Origin: Pegea sp. RAD2-039
Lineage: Eukaryota > Chordata > Thaliacea > Salpida > Salpidae
Direction: 5' to 3'
Assembly: GCA_034620365.1 (NCBI GenBank)
Contig: JAQGEQ010000062.1
Span: 228,184 to 292,183 of the forward strand
Length of the DNA stretch: 64,000 bases
Part shown: one piece after another, positions 13,301 to 25,856 of the stretch
Numbering within the stretch: the first letter of the stretch is position 1
How the letters are laid out: the number at the start of each line of letters is the position of its first letter
Notes under the pieces: generated by a model
Seen by the model: only the letters and a program-made list of their open reading frames with translations
Databases searched by the model: none
What the model was told of the DNA's origin: nothing
Position numbers and translations under genes: made by a program

Positions 13301-16300
13301 AAAAAAAATACCTTTTTCTAAAATAACTAGACTAAAAACTATCTTTTTAACAACAAATCCTAAATTGAACTAAATGTAATTTTGGCTGCTTTGCAAATAT
13401 TTGATTATAACTAACATGAAAATCAAATGTAATATAATAATAGTGAAGACTTACTAAGGGTATATCTTGATTTTATAATTTTAAAATATAAAAATTCAAC
13501 CTAAAAAGCAAAAGAAGAGATAACTATAGTAGTTAAAATCACTTTTGACTCACATTATGACTATAAAATGTTTTATAAAGCAGACCAAACTTTTTCTACA
13601 TGATACTAGCTGCGTAAAGTTGTTTTAAAAGATTTTTCCAACTGAATAATTCAGTTATTTTTAGACTGGTCAGATTTTAGTTAATTTGGAAATTATTTTT
13701 TTAAATTAATCTTAAACAAAACTAAATATTTTCATTTATTTTTCAGTTTGCAAAAAACTGTACAAATTCTACTTGTTTTAAAATTATTAGAGAAAGATGA
13801 AAAAATGGTTTGAATGAACACCAGCCAGCAGATATCTAATTTTGGATCTAAAATATACATGCACGAAATGTACCATCCCTAAAATATTTTTTTTGGAAAG
13901 CAAGACAAAAACAAAATGTTTTATAACTATGCATTATAGTACATTTGATTAAAAATGTTAAACTAATGTGTAATACAAAGAGAAAAAAGAACATTTGCCT
14001 GAAATGTTTCTTTCTACTACAAAGAATAAGAGAAATAAACATGGTTTAAATTGGTTGTGTGTAGCTAAAAGCTCGTGCAGCACATACAATTCATGAAGCT
14101 AACTAAATCAATAAACGGATGACTGCGTCATTGTAATCGTGACTTCTTTTTTCTAATGTTTAAAAAAAGATTGCACAATCTAGGCTAGTGTATGAAACTT
14201 TATCTTGAGCATTGGCGGTACTTGCATAATTTTTAATAAACTAAGTTACAAAGATGTGTATAACCATTGATAAAATGTTTTGACCTTTTAATAGGATGCT
14301 TTAATCGGTTTCAAAGTTATTTAACTATTGTAAACATTTTAAGTCAAAAATAATACAAATCGTGTTTATTGAGTTGATAAAAAAGAAATAAATTGTAGTC
14401 GGAACTAAAACCAAAAGATTGTCTTTTTTCAATAACTAGCTAGTAAGACTGGTATGACTAAAAAATAAAACTGAAATTTATGCTGGCTGGTTTAACCTAT
14501 ATAGAATTAGAAAGTAGCCTGCAAGAAATGCCTTTGAAAGTTAAACCAATGGCAAAGCTTAACAATTGCTGACAGACGCAAAAAAAGCAACATTATTTTC
14601 ACATATCAAATTCAATCTTCAAACCTGAATTCAAAACTTTTATAAATAAAATCAATTATTAATTGAAAACCTTAGTTTTTGAAAACAGCAATTTAAACGA
14701 ATTATTATCAAAAAAACCTTCTTGCCTTTTCTACCAATTTCCACGTTGAGACAACGTATGCCTAAAATGAAAAGTAAATTATATTTACTAAAGCAAAGGT
14801 CTAAATGTTGTATAAGATAGGATGTGATTTCTACCAAATTTTCGTTGCAAAGTATCATAGGTTGTTACTTAAACTGTTTTAACTGAAACAAGTTCTTATT
14901 TGTAATCATTAAAAAGTTTGTTTTATGGTTCTTATGGTGAAAGCTAAGATAAAAATATAATCTTGGATGATGTAAAAGTCTGATCATTTGCTTGCTGGTC
15001 TTTAACCGTTGATGTTACGTCTTAAATAAAGAAACACTCGATGTTTCTTTCATGATGACGTCACAAAACGCAATCGCTCACAAAGAACGCTGTAATCGCC
15101 TTTTTCTTTCAGTTCAATATTTCTATGCAGCTTTAAATGTATAACATTTTATAAACGAATGCTAGAATGGCTTAACCTTAATGAACACAACATCATTTCG
15201 AACAAATTATTTGGTTGAAATCATAGCTGGTGAAAATATCTGAAATATTGTAATGTTTATTTACTGCCAAGCTCATCATAAAAGCTCTTTATTCTTTTGT
15301 GAATAAATATAAAAATAAAAACTTTACTAGATTGTTCTTTGTAAACTGATAATTAAAGTCATTTTTTACTAAAAACACAAACATATACTTGAAGGTAGTT
15401 TAAACATTCAATCTTAGTCAAAAGCTTTACATAATTTACATTTAGTAATCTGCTTTGTGGTTACATTTTTGTTATGCAACAATCCTCTAGTTAAAAACCA
15501 AACCCTATTTCAACCTATATTCTTAGAGTCATCAACTGATTTTTAATGTAATAGTTTTCAATACATTTTTTTATCATTTAGAAATCTTAACTAAGACAAT
15601 TGATATGAGAGATTTCTTTACAATCTGAAAGAGATAAACTTATTTGGATAATTTATAAAGATTTCGAAAAATAAATATAAAAAGCTGCATAAGTACCCAT
15701 TAGCAACATTTATAAAACCTTAAAATCTGTTTACTGTAACTGGAATTTTTTAGTTGTATAAAAATAATAAGCTAAATTTGAGGTATTATGTTAAAGAATT
15801 TTCAACGAACAAAGTTTATTTGTTAAATTTCTAAAAGATTTCAACAAAAGCGCAAATATTTCACTTGATTATGAAATATCAAGCAGATAGCTTTGACCGA
15901 TATTTAAATGTCAAAATAACACTTTGGTTTTAATCAGTCAAATTACAATAAATCAACGACAACTTTTAAAAAACAAATATTAAAAGGTCACAACAATAAA
16001 TTTGATTCTGTTAAGTTGATTCCTAGTAGGAGGCTTCCGTTGAAGTAGCTACAACTTCTAGTTGACTTTACATCATTAAGCTAACAATTTATTCCAGAGG
16101 TTATTTTTTCTTGCTTAATCTTATTAGATAATTATTATATTTGGCTTAATTTAATATATCGAAATACTAAATTGACTAAATGACTTTTTACAAATTTCTT
16201 TGCTATACAGAGAAATTAAACCAGCATTATTGATGTTACAAACCAACTACAGGGTACACAATCTCATATAGCTTTCTAATCATTAAAAAACTCTTTGTTG

Positions 16301-17892
16301 ATAATTTGAAAAGATTAGAGCATTTGATAAAAACTAGCTTATAAAATTAGTTTCAATTGAACTATTTATATTAACTAAAAAATGTGTTTATCTCTGAAAC
16401 TGGCTACATTTTTTTGTGAATCTTTTTCACTGCTATTAAAGACTTGATTAAGAAGTTATTCACCTTAATAACAAATTTCTAAGACCTTGTCCATACTTCA
16501 GTCAAATCAGATGTTAGCTGCTTACTACTAGTAGTAGGGTTTGTTTGTATTTGGTTACATCAATAGTTTTAAGAGTCTATGACCTTTGAAAGAGGTGAAG
16601 TGATTAGTTAATTACAAATTGATTACATGAAATTGTTGAAGGGAATAGTTTGTAGATAAAACTAGAACAAGTGCTTATTTCATTAATATAAATATTTCCT
16701 TTTTATTAACTTTAATGAATAACAAATTAGCTTAAAATTGTAGATTTAAGTTTTAGATTATTTTATTTACGAAAAAAGAATGTATAAAGTGGCCACTGTT
16801 ATCAGACAAAAGTTAATAATCATACATAGATACTCACTATCATTTTAAAATCATCTGATAAAAACTTTTTGTTTCAAAGTTTCAGAATAGTTATAATAAT
16901 GACTGATAATAAAAAGTTTTTTAAAATATTAAAAATAACTTTCATATTTTCTGACTAATTTCCATGAAATGTAAAATAGATAAACTAAAGTCATAATTAA
17001 AATTGATGAGCTACATTATCGACAACTTTAACCACACTCTCCAGTTACATAATAGTATGACGTTAAAGACAGAAACTAGAAAACAATAAGTAGTAACAGC
17101 ACTTACCTACCTAAAAATTCAAATGTCTACAGTACTTCAAATTGCTAGTTTTACTATTGTGGTGAAACCAACTTTTAGAAATCTAAATATTTGTTATTAT
17201 ACTTTTATTACTACCATAGCAATCATTTTACAAACCAATATTAATGGTCTCTAACTAATAAACTATAAACTTTATTTTCAATAATTTATTCTGGACATTT
17301 TTCTACAAATGAATAAAAGTTTGAAATCTAGCTATTAACATATTTACTCAACAATAATAAAAACAACGGCTACACAATTACGAGAGAATTTTCTTTAAAT
17401 TAGTATTTATTTATGTAATAAAAAGATTTAAACCACAAAAATACAGAACTTAAAGTACAATTTTTATGTATTTATATTTATTAAACTAAAATTAAAAGAT
17501 TTCTAAAAGTTTAAACTTTGAAATGTACCAAAAATTGTTGTGATGCCTCTTAACAAATTTTGTGAAAATATCAAAACTCAATAAATTGGAAAACTTAAGT
17601 AAGTTGTTTGCTTTATATAGAATAGAGAATAGTTAAAGTTAGTTACAATAAATAACCTATCAGAGCTTCTAAGAATACTCAAAAATACCAAACTAAAACC
17701 CAAATATCGGCTGCAAACGAATCCCACATTATCAATTATTCATTAATACTTTTCTATTTAATCATTTTAATTAGACATAAAAGAATTAGTAAAATTGATA
17801 AACACTTTAAACGTTTTAAGCTGTAATACTGATCTAGTTTAAACCTATAAGCTACAATTAATCAATATTAGTACAATTAACTAATTACTTTG
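10364..17892. other. Long AT-rich intergenic tract, no gene seen
   Basis: More than 7 kb of extremely AT-rich sequence upstream of TBL1. Open frames are short and have no protein-like composition or motif on either strand. The only structured spots seen are a perfect 9-bp inverted repeat at 15028-15050 and a CRE-like TGACGTCA just after it. Confidence 0.55.
15028..15063. promoter_or_regulatory. 9-bp hairpin next to a CRE-like palindrome
   Basis: AAAGAAACA and TGTTTCTTT are perfect inverted repeats around a 5-bp loop (15028-15050). They are followed at once by TGACGTCA (15056-15063), the consensus binding site of CREB/ATF factors. No gene lies close by, so any enhancer or promoter role is speculative. 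Confidence 0.2.
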
Positions 17893-17973
17893 TCAAAGCT
17901 TTTTAACAATAAAGTTGTGAGGATAATAATGATATCCGCCGGAAGCTGTAAGACTGTGACCCACTGTTACATG
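17893..17973 (-). CDS. Orphan exon-like ORF, unknown (possible 3' terminal exon)
   Basis: A short island of higher GC in AT-rich DNA. On this strand it reads 26 codons open to a TGA, with a protein-like composition (it includes SGGYHYYPHN). Candidate acceptor AGs stand at its upstream edge (after gtaacag). No other exon was found, no family is recognised, and no ATG opens it. It may be a terminal exon, a relic, or chance. Confidence 0.2.
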   Translation of the reverse strand, partial: HVTVGHSLTASGGYHYYPHNFIVKKL

Positions 17974-19839
17974 AGATGAAGATCAATTGAAAATATTAGC
18001 TTTTAAAAAAGTCTCGAAGCACATTTTTATCATTGTGATAATATATATTTATAATATATATTTTTAAACTTTGTAAATTTAGAAACAAATTTCTTAATTC
18101 TATTTTTTTTCTAAATTATATTTAGAATTGAAACATCTTCATCTAATTTCTATTCGTAGATTTTAATAGTTTTGATACCAATTATCAATTGTATATAATC
18201 GCTAATAAAATTTAAAATATACCAAAATAAAAACAATTTTTAGAATAATTTGTTAACAGTTTTTTATATCTACCTCAAAAATTACTTGCAGAGTTAGTTA
18301 AGTAGGTTACATTAATCAGATGTTGCAACTAGAACAAGTTTAGAAAAAAGTTCTTGATAAATGATGACAATAACCATAAAAAATGATTATATTTATACAA
18401 TAAATTTTACAAAGTTTTTTTAAACGAAAATTTTATTGTGTAGAAAGACTTTATAAATGAGTTTAAATAAATAACTAAAATAGTTTACACAAAAGACATT
18501 TTTGGAAAATTGTTTTTACACAGTTGACCAACAAATTTATTGATGTACTTATCCTTACTAACTGGACTTTCAACTAACAAATGCATGAATTAAGCTACTA
18601 ATTTGTACTATATTGTAAATATTGATATTTGCTTTGTATTACTATTTTAGTGTGCCAAAATTTTTACGTTTACGTTTGATATGATTTTATAAAAAGTTTT
18701 TTAATATTTCAAGAGACTATAATTGCAAGGTCAATATTGATTCTCATGATAAAACAAACAGAAAACCAACTATACAGAAAAACTATTGAAATGGAATAAA
18801 TTTACAATCTAAGTTTTAATAAAATATTAAAAAATTTTAAAACAAAATATTTTTATTGATCACAAATCAATCTGTAATAGATCAACAAATCATTTATTTT
18901 CTTTTTTATTACTGAAAAGCTTTATTTAAAAATAAAACTAAATAATAAATTCAACAAATTTTCAATTTTAAAAAAGCATTTTTAGTAATTTTATAAATAT
19001 CTAAAGTTATTTATTAATTCGTAATTTGTTCAAAAATAGTAAAAAGTTTACTTATTATAAAACTTTCAAAATTTAACTAACAAAAAGTGAAAAGTTATTT
19101 TTAAATTTTAAACTAATTTTGTTGAAAACTAATAAATGATTAACTTCAAAAGTTTAAAAACTGTCTAATAGTTTATTTGACTGATTTAAACCATCTCTAT
19201 CAAATACATCTCAACAAAATGTCCTCATCTGCTTTTAACAGAAGTTCTCAATCAATAGAAACTAGAAACTCATAGAGATTTCTTAGAACCTTCAATCACC
19301 AAGCACAAAGTATGTTTGTGAATAAAGTTTTTTTGAGCAAAGTCACAAAACAATTTAACAGACGTTTTTAAATTGTGTGAAGTAGTATTTAAACTAACAT
19401 AGCTTATTATATGTGTGAGAAAGTCACAGAAAATATTATTTTCTTAATTTGTTGGATATTTTAAAATCAAATCAAACAGTTTACTTTACAATAGTAGCGT
19501 TAAGAAACTTCTAGAATAACTTTTTTTAAACAAATGGCATTAAAGTATTTTATGGTTTTTAGTCAAAATTCAATTAGTGTTCTAAAGACATGACTTTTCA
19601 TAATTGAGCTTTTCTGTTTTTCTAAATTTATAACCTTTAATTTATTCATTTAGAAAAATTAAGAGTCTTAAACAATGTTTGCTAAGTATAATCTTTATTA
19701 GTCACAGAGTAACATGAGCTGAGTTGTTTCATTTAAATTTACGTTTTTAGCAAACAAATCTTCCTAAGAAATACAAAAATATTTTTATTTCCAGATTTAT
19801 AAATTATAAGACTGCCGATAATCTGAGGTGGTAGATATT
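17974..19839. other. AT-rich intergenic DNA, no gene seen
   Basis: Homopolymer-rich sequence without any open frame, repeat or RNA gene I could recognise. Confidence 0.5.
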
Positions 19840-20293
19840 TTATTTTCCGTAAAAGGGACCAGGTCCTGGACCATTTACAGCATATTTATCTCGATTCGAA
19901 TAAATTACACTTTTGTTGAGTTTATATGTAATCTGTCCGTTATAAACTTTAAAAAAATAAAGTCTTTCAAATAGATACAGAATGTGGATCAAATGATTTG
20001 TTGTCGATACCTTTCTTTTGCAATTAAATTCTTAAAAATAGCAAATAAAACGTTCTAAAATGTTTCAGTGATGCAAAGAATCCAACAAAAGATTTTTTGA
20101 TAAATTATAAAAAAAGATCGACTTCTGTTTTAAACACTAATTTAAGATAAACTTAGCAAAAAACATATTGATACATAAAGTTATTTTATCTGATAGTTTT
20201 TGCCAATGCTTTATAAAAAATACATTTAAATTTTGCAACCGAAATATAACTTACTTTTATTTACCCGAAAAGTTGTTGAGACAAAAAAGGCAT
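19840..20293 (-). CDS. Possible two-exon 50-residue microprotein
   Basis: Exon 1 (20265-20293) starts ATG CCT and ends in a GTAAAT donor. Exon 2 (19840-19963) follows an AG acceptor in the matching phase and ends at TAA. The joined frame gives 50 residues: an aromatic, hydrophobic patch (LYFFKVY) near residue 11, a basic middle and a C-terminus VNGPGPGPFYGK. That PGP-rich end recalls SHIPPO/sperm-tail PG repeats but is too short to assign. The size would also suit a small organelle-complex subunit. The acceptor has a poor pyrimidine tract. The intron contains the repeat that TBL1 intron 1 also carries. No family is recognised, and the gene is hypothetical. Confidence 0.35.
19964..20160. repeat. 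Intronic repeat, copy B (paired with 9975-10205)
   Basis: Fills most of the proposed 301-bp intron of the microprotein gene. It aligns in the same orientation with TBL1 intron 1, which is 300 bp long. The near-equal intron lengths and same position after a short first exon suggest either a shared origin or a dispersed element inserted in both. Confidence 0.45.
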
Positions 20294-20886
20294 GTTTTAG
20301 TAATCACAAAATCTCTTAACGAAATTTTAAAGAGTTGAATTAATATTTTTTTTTGCAGTGGAGCATTTTTTTTATAGCTTTTCTGTTGTTAGAAATTTTT
20401 TAATTATCCTTTGACTACTTATATGTCAAGTTTTTTTTAAATCTGATCGTAAGTATTTTCAAGTATACTGATTGTTACTTTCTTGAATGTTCAAGTCAAA
20501 GTATTCTTTAAGCTGTTCGTCTTTTAATAGCATTTAAGATTCACCGTAAAATCTCATTTTCTCTTTTATTATTTTTTTTGTATATCAATCGCAATGTTAG
20601 CTGTAGCGAACTAGTAATTATTTTTTTCTCAACCTAATTTGTTCAAACTTTAAAAGTGCCAAAATGGCTTTAAATTTTTTAAACAAACCGCTGTTGTCAT
20701 AGAAACTACTAGCTTTTAGATATTGATTATATTTTAGTTGATACATTTAGTTGTAAACAACTATTTATTGTAACTTGTTATATAAATGAATATAATTTTA
20801 GCTGACAGGATTATTAACTTAAAATTTAAATTTTTATAGATTATAGACCACAACATTTGAGGTGATATTATTTTGACATTTCTGAA
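20294..20886. other. Intergenic DNA between divergent small genes
   Basis: AT-rich sequence with long T runs, between the proposed microprotein gene (-) and the eIF4E-binding-like gene (+). It would hold both promoters. No specific site was recognised. Confidence 0.4.
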
Positions 20887-21108
20887 ATGTCTGAAAATCT
20901 AATCTTTGGATTACCTCCAATGTGTAAAAGAACAGCTAAGATTTGTTATTCTAGGGATTTTTTAATGCAATGTAGAAGAAATGCAATTTGCAAGAGTTAT
21001 CCTAGTAATCTTCCTTTGTTTTCTTCTGTAAAATGCTTGAAAAATGAACGAACAAGTAAAGGAAATAAATTTCAATCTGTCAAAATTGTTCTTTATGAGA
21101 ACTTGTAG
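20887..21108 (+). CDS. Small eIF4E-binding protein-like gene (4E-BP/C8orf88 type)
   Basis: Intronless frame of 73 codons. Residues 21-27 read YSRDFLM, an exact match to the eIF4E-binding consensus Y-x4-L-hydrophobic that occurs in eIF4G, 4E-BP and C8orf88. The residues just after it (QCRRNAICK, then NLP) follow the order seen in 4E-BPs and in C8orf88, where an arginine-rich step and an x-L-P motif follow the helix. Such proteins bind the dorsal face of cap-binding eIF4E in the cytosol, compete with eIF4G and repress cap-dependent translation. Apart from this core nothing is conserved enough to choose the subfamily. The ATG is the first in frame, and AATAAA signals follow at 21198 and 21307. 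The main doubt is the small size. Confidence 0.55.
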   Translation: MSENLIFGLPPMCKRTAKICYSRDFLMQCRRNAICKSYPSNLPLFSSVKCLKNERTSKGNKFQSVKIVLYENL

Positions 21109-21197
21109 TTTTTCGGCTTCGTAGACAAATATTTTATTATGAATGAAATTTGTTGTCAAACTTGAATTATTTGTAGCTTTTGAGTGGATTGTGTCAT

Positions 21198-21203
21198 AAT
21201 AAA
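21198..21203 (+). terminator. AATAAA poly(A) signal of the eIF4E-binding-like gene
   Basis: AATAAA 90 bp after the stop codon, with a second copy at 21307. The rest of 21109-21552 is AT-rich and otherwise featureless; it must contain the promoter of the downstream dynein gene. Confidence 0.4.
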
Positions 21204-21552
21204 ATTGAAACCGATTTAAATTTCATAATTTGATTATATGTTGCATAGAAAATAGTTAATTGAAGCAATTTATGTTTGAAATTCTTAATTATAGTTGGAG
21301 GTTTTTAATAAAGAAGTTATATCAACAAGTTTAAAGTGACCAGTTTATTTCTAATTTTTAATGTAAAGTTTATATCTATAAAAAAGCAAGTTCATAAGTT
21401 TTCAAGTATTTTCTAAATTTCATAAAAAGCTTAACAAATATCTAATTTCAGTTTATTATTTTAAAGAACTTTTAAATAATTTAAAGTTGAGTTCAACTTG
21501 TTTGTGATAAGCATCAGTTTTTTTTTAACCTGATGAAAAAACTGTATCAATA

Positions 21553-24500
21553 ATGAGTTCAAAAGCAAATAGAAGTTTTATTTCATCACAAGCTCGACTT
21601 GGTACTAGGTAAAGTTTGAATAAATCAATTTATTAAATAGAATATGATTTTTTGCAAATAAATATTTATAATGTTTTTTGTGACACCAGTAACTAAGACT
21701 GAAAATTATGCTTCTATATAATATAGATAAAGTTTGAAGAATTGAAAATCCTATTTTGACACTTAATCAGAAATTTTATTTAAAGCTCGGGAAGTTCATT
21801 GAATCATAGCAGAAAGAAAAGAAGTACAATGAATTTTTCAAACAGCAGAAGAAGTATTATTGGAAATGGTGTTAATCATCAACCAGAAAAAATGGAAAAA
21901 CCCTCAAAATTTGGAGTGGTGGTACTATAAAAAGATCTAATTTGTAATCATAATCTCTATTGTTATTTACTTGATAGATTTTTGATGAAGATGGTAATGA
22001 TGTTACTCCTAAACCATTATATAACTATAATGGTAACAGAAGTCAGATACTTGTACATGACTCACATTCTAATGGAACTGCCACTGATGGAGCTTTATCA
22101 TTTGCCTCTTTATTTCAAACAGCAACACAGAGTGTATATGCCCAACCATTTAGTAGGTTAGTTTTCACGAAGTTTTCTTATTGTGTGCTTTAATCACAAC
22201 ATTTTTTAACTGCCCTACAATTAGCATTTTAAAGTAATAAAACCTGATTAAGTGTATCTACTTGATGATCTCAATATTTTATAGAAATCAAAAGGATACT
22301 TTTTTTGTAGATCCATCTATAATAGTGATAATAATAGATCTATAAGAAAATCTTATGATGATTCAAGCACGGGTGGTATAACAGAACCTGCACATGATAT
22401 CAATACTGCTTTTGATGGTTTGTTATTACAACTTGTTTATTAGTTGTATATTTCCTATTTATTTTGGAGCAGTTCAAACTTTTTCAATTAACTTTATGTA
22501 TCTTTAAATTGAAAGATGTGACAACTATACGAAGAGAAGTCAAAGAAGTATTAACTGAAAAAGATTTAGAGAAAATTGTTAATATCAATTTAGATGAGAC
22601 TGATACGATTTGGTTGTTTGAACAAGAAGATATTCGGGTATCTACAGAAGCTGATGAAAGCAATGATATCAGGTTTTAAACTATTTGAATTTAAGATTTA
22701 TAGTTTTTTGAAAACGTAAATTTTCCAGCGAAGTAATCTGCGATAAAATGATTATTATTGAAAACTTGTTTAATTTTTAAATTATTTTTTTTTACTCTTT
22801 TGATATTTTTAGTGGATCAATTCTTTAAAGGATTCTAAATGTTTTCAGACAAAGAAATGTAGTTTATGAAGAATTATGCAAGGAGAGAGAAGGTAATGAC
22901 CGATACTGTGAGAGAGGAATGCAAACTTTTAATTTGGATTTGAAAAACAAAGATGTCCAAGCTAACAAAGTAATCATTTACTGCTAGTTATATCAATAAA
23001 CTCATAACAATTTTTCTTTATTTCAATTAAACTTTTTCTACTCAAATACTCGATACTTTCAAAATAATTCTTTCTACAATGAGAGAACTTTGTTGTAAAA
23101 ACTCACCAACAAAAAGTTCTCCTGAAATTTATGCTTCCTAATTACAAACTAGTAACAATTACAGAAAACTATTCAATATATTAAGCTTCTTAAAACATAT
23201 ATTGTTCATTATCAATAAGATATTGGTTTGTATCATTTTATTTGATATATTTAGGTGGGTTTAAGTGATAATAAGACCCAAGCTTCAAACTGGGATATGT
23301 ATGATACATATAATGGTGAAAATATAATTGAAGAAAAAAGACCTTCTGATTCTAGATCTACAGCTAGATCATATACTACATCTCCATTAGCAAGTAGTTA
23401 TACTGATAGAGGTTTAAAAAGTAGAAATGGAGACTTAACAAGCACAAAGATTACTGGTTTCTATTTTTCTATTCTTTATTTTAAGATGAATTTAAGATTT
23501 TTAAAGCATCATTTCGAATTAAAAGTTTTGATAAAAATGTTGAAAATATTCCACAAATTTAGATAATTATTTGTAAAGTTTTTAAATTATTGCTGTTACT
23601 AATTAAAATGATGAAAGTTCTTTTGAAATTTCAGAAAGCCGCGTGACACTTGGAATTAGTTTTGAAAAAACTTTAATAGAAGATGAGCCATTGTTGAGTG
23701 GAGCTGATGATGAAGTTGTTGGTAAGATTAATTTAAATTAGTTGTAATATCCATCTATCTTACATTCTTTATTAAGTTGAATCATGAAGACACTGATAAT
23801 TTAAAGAAATTTTAATTGTAGAAGTCTATAAGCAGTGGCAATTATTATCAGAGAATTCCAGTTTAAGTGAGAAGCTACTAATTATGGAGAGAATTGTTAC
23901 AGAGAACATCTACCAACCTAAACTAGCTGTCTACAGAGGTCTTCCAGTTTACTTAGGTACTCTCTAATCTAATCATCACATTTTAAATCAATTTTAAAAC
24001 CTTTTAAAGATATTGATGATGATTCTGGTGATTCAACAACTAATCATTTACAGGATATTCCTGATTCAATTGGTCCTACTATTAAACGTCTGTGGTCATT
24101 CAACTGTCCTTTAACAATGGTACTGAACTCAGTTGCTGACCACTTTCAAATATCTTTCCTGATTTTAGGGTAAAAATGTCTCTTGTATGACTTGGAATAA
24201 AAAAAACCCGAATCTGCTAGCTGTAGGTTACGGTTCATTCAATTTCGTCGAACAAAATAAGACAAAGTTTGGAATAGTTTGCTGTTGGAACCTAAAAAAT
24301 TTGGAGGTAGACATTTTCATAAAGCTTACAGTGTTTGAATACTAACAAGGAAGTTGTCGATTTCGATATTTGAAAGTTTAAATTAAGTTTTTTAATTTTT
24401 ATGAAAACTGATAAAAATAATTAAAATTCAACAAAAGTTTACAAATTTAGTTTCCGGAGAGAATCTATCATTGCAAAGCGAGTATTTCTGCTGTTGATTT

Positions 24501-25777
24501 TAGCAATTCACAACCAAACTTACTTGCTGTGGGTTGTACTGACGGAACTGTTTGTATCTTCAATACTCGTTCATCTGTAAACACACCAACCTTAGATAGC
24601 TTGTAAGTTCACCAACTTGACGATTCCATTCAAAACCTACTTCACTAAACCACAGTGACTGTCCTGGTAAACATTCCAGTCCAGTTTGGCAATTAAAGTG
24701 GATCGAAAGAGAACAGGCCATAGATGTTACTGAGCGTTTAGTTTCAGTGGCAGCTGATGGTAGAGTTGTTGATTGGTCGATTAGAAAAGGACTTGAATGT
24801 ACAGGTAAAGTAAATTTTAAAAGTTGTCGAGTATCAGTTGAAAATGATTGTTTTTAGATTTGATGAAATTAAAACGAAATGTTGCCAAACCTAACCAATC
24901 AACAACAAAGAAAAAAGATAGAATGGAAGCATTGTTATCTCGACACGCGCCAGGAATGAGCTTCGACTTTCATCCTAATGTAAACAAGTTTGTTGTAAAA
25001 AATATCCAGATTTTCAAGATATTTGTGATAGGATGCAAGTGTCTATCTAGCTGGTACTGAAGAAGGAATGGTTCATAAATGTTCCTGCTCCTATAATGAA
25101 CAGTTTTTAGATACTTATGTTGGTCATACTGGTTCTGTATACAAAGTTAAATGGTCTCCCTTCGCAGATAATGTCTTCCTCTCTTGTAGTTCTGATTGGA
25201 GTATAAGGTTTCTTAACTCGTTTAATATTAGTATAAACAACTTTAACAATTTTTTAACAGGGTTTGGGATTCAGAAAAGTCGAAGCCAGCCCTAAACCTT
25301 CTCTCAACAACTAAAGCTGTACACGATATCTGTTGGTCTCCTTTTTCATCAACAGTATTTTGTGTAGTCAATGAAGGAGCTGCAGAAATTTGGGATCTAG
25401 CAGTAAATATGTGAGTAGAAGACAATATCTTGTTAAAATCTAACTCTAGTTGATTTTCTAGTTTAGATCCAGTTATAATTAACCCGGCAAGCCCACCAAC
25501 TGAACTAAGTAGTTGTATCTTCTCACAAACGTCTAATAGTGTGTTAATTGGTGACACAGAAGGTAACGTGACTGTTTATCAACTAAAAAATATTGGAGAG
25601 GATAGTAAAGATGATGTAAGTGATAAAAATACTTGAGAAGAAATCTCAGCTTAAACTGATGTCTATTTTCAGAAAAAAGAGTCTCTTAAAAAAATCGTTA
25701 ATTTGAGTTTTACTGATTTACATAAAAAAGAGTCTTTAATGGCAATCAAACAGGAAGATCCTCAGGATGAAGATTAA
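21553..25777 (+). CDS. DNAI4: Axonemal dynein intermediate chain DNAI4 (WDR78)
   Basis: Eighteen exons: 21553-21608, 21786-21921, 21978-22156, 22311-22417, 22516-22672, 22849-22969, 23255-23456, 23635-23721, 23822-23956, 24010-24119, 24169-24306, 24451-24602, 24656-24804, 24858-24979, 25032-25207, 25261-25410, 25462-25615 and 25673-25777. All phases agree and give 811 residues, close to the vertebrate length of about 850. Diagnostic stretches are IFDEDGNDVTP, VNINLDETDTIWL, MERIVTENIYQPKL, SRHAPGMSF and KCSCSYNEQFLDTY; the last two thirds is a WD40 propeller. The family is a component of the inner-arm I1/f dynein complex of motile cilia and flagella. Introns are mostly 50-150 bp. The gene converges on PLPBP, with 79 bp between the two stop codons. 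The call is secure. Confidence 0.95.
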
Positions 25778-25856
25778 CTCAACTTTAATCACTGTGATCT
25801 TCAAATTAATAAAAAAATATTCAATAAATTTTTGTATTAAAATACGGCATCTTAAA

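Noticed and set aside
13848-14042. 64-codon hydrophobic minus-strand frame that could be a membrane peptide
   Set aside because: Composition is that of translated A/T runs; no signal, splice site or neighbouring exon.
14160-14240. Possible small nuclear RNA near a ttggcggtacttg string
   Set aside because: No snRNA-specific 5' end, Sm site or stem could be aligned to U1, U2, U4, U5, U6 or U12.
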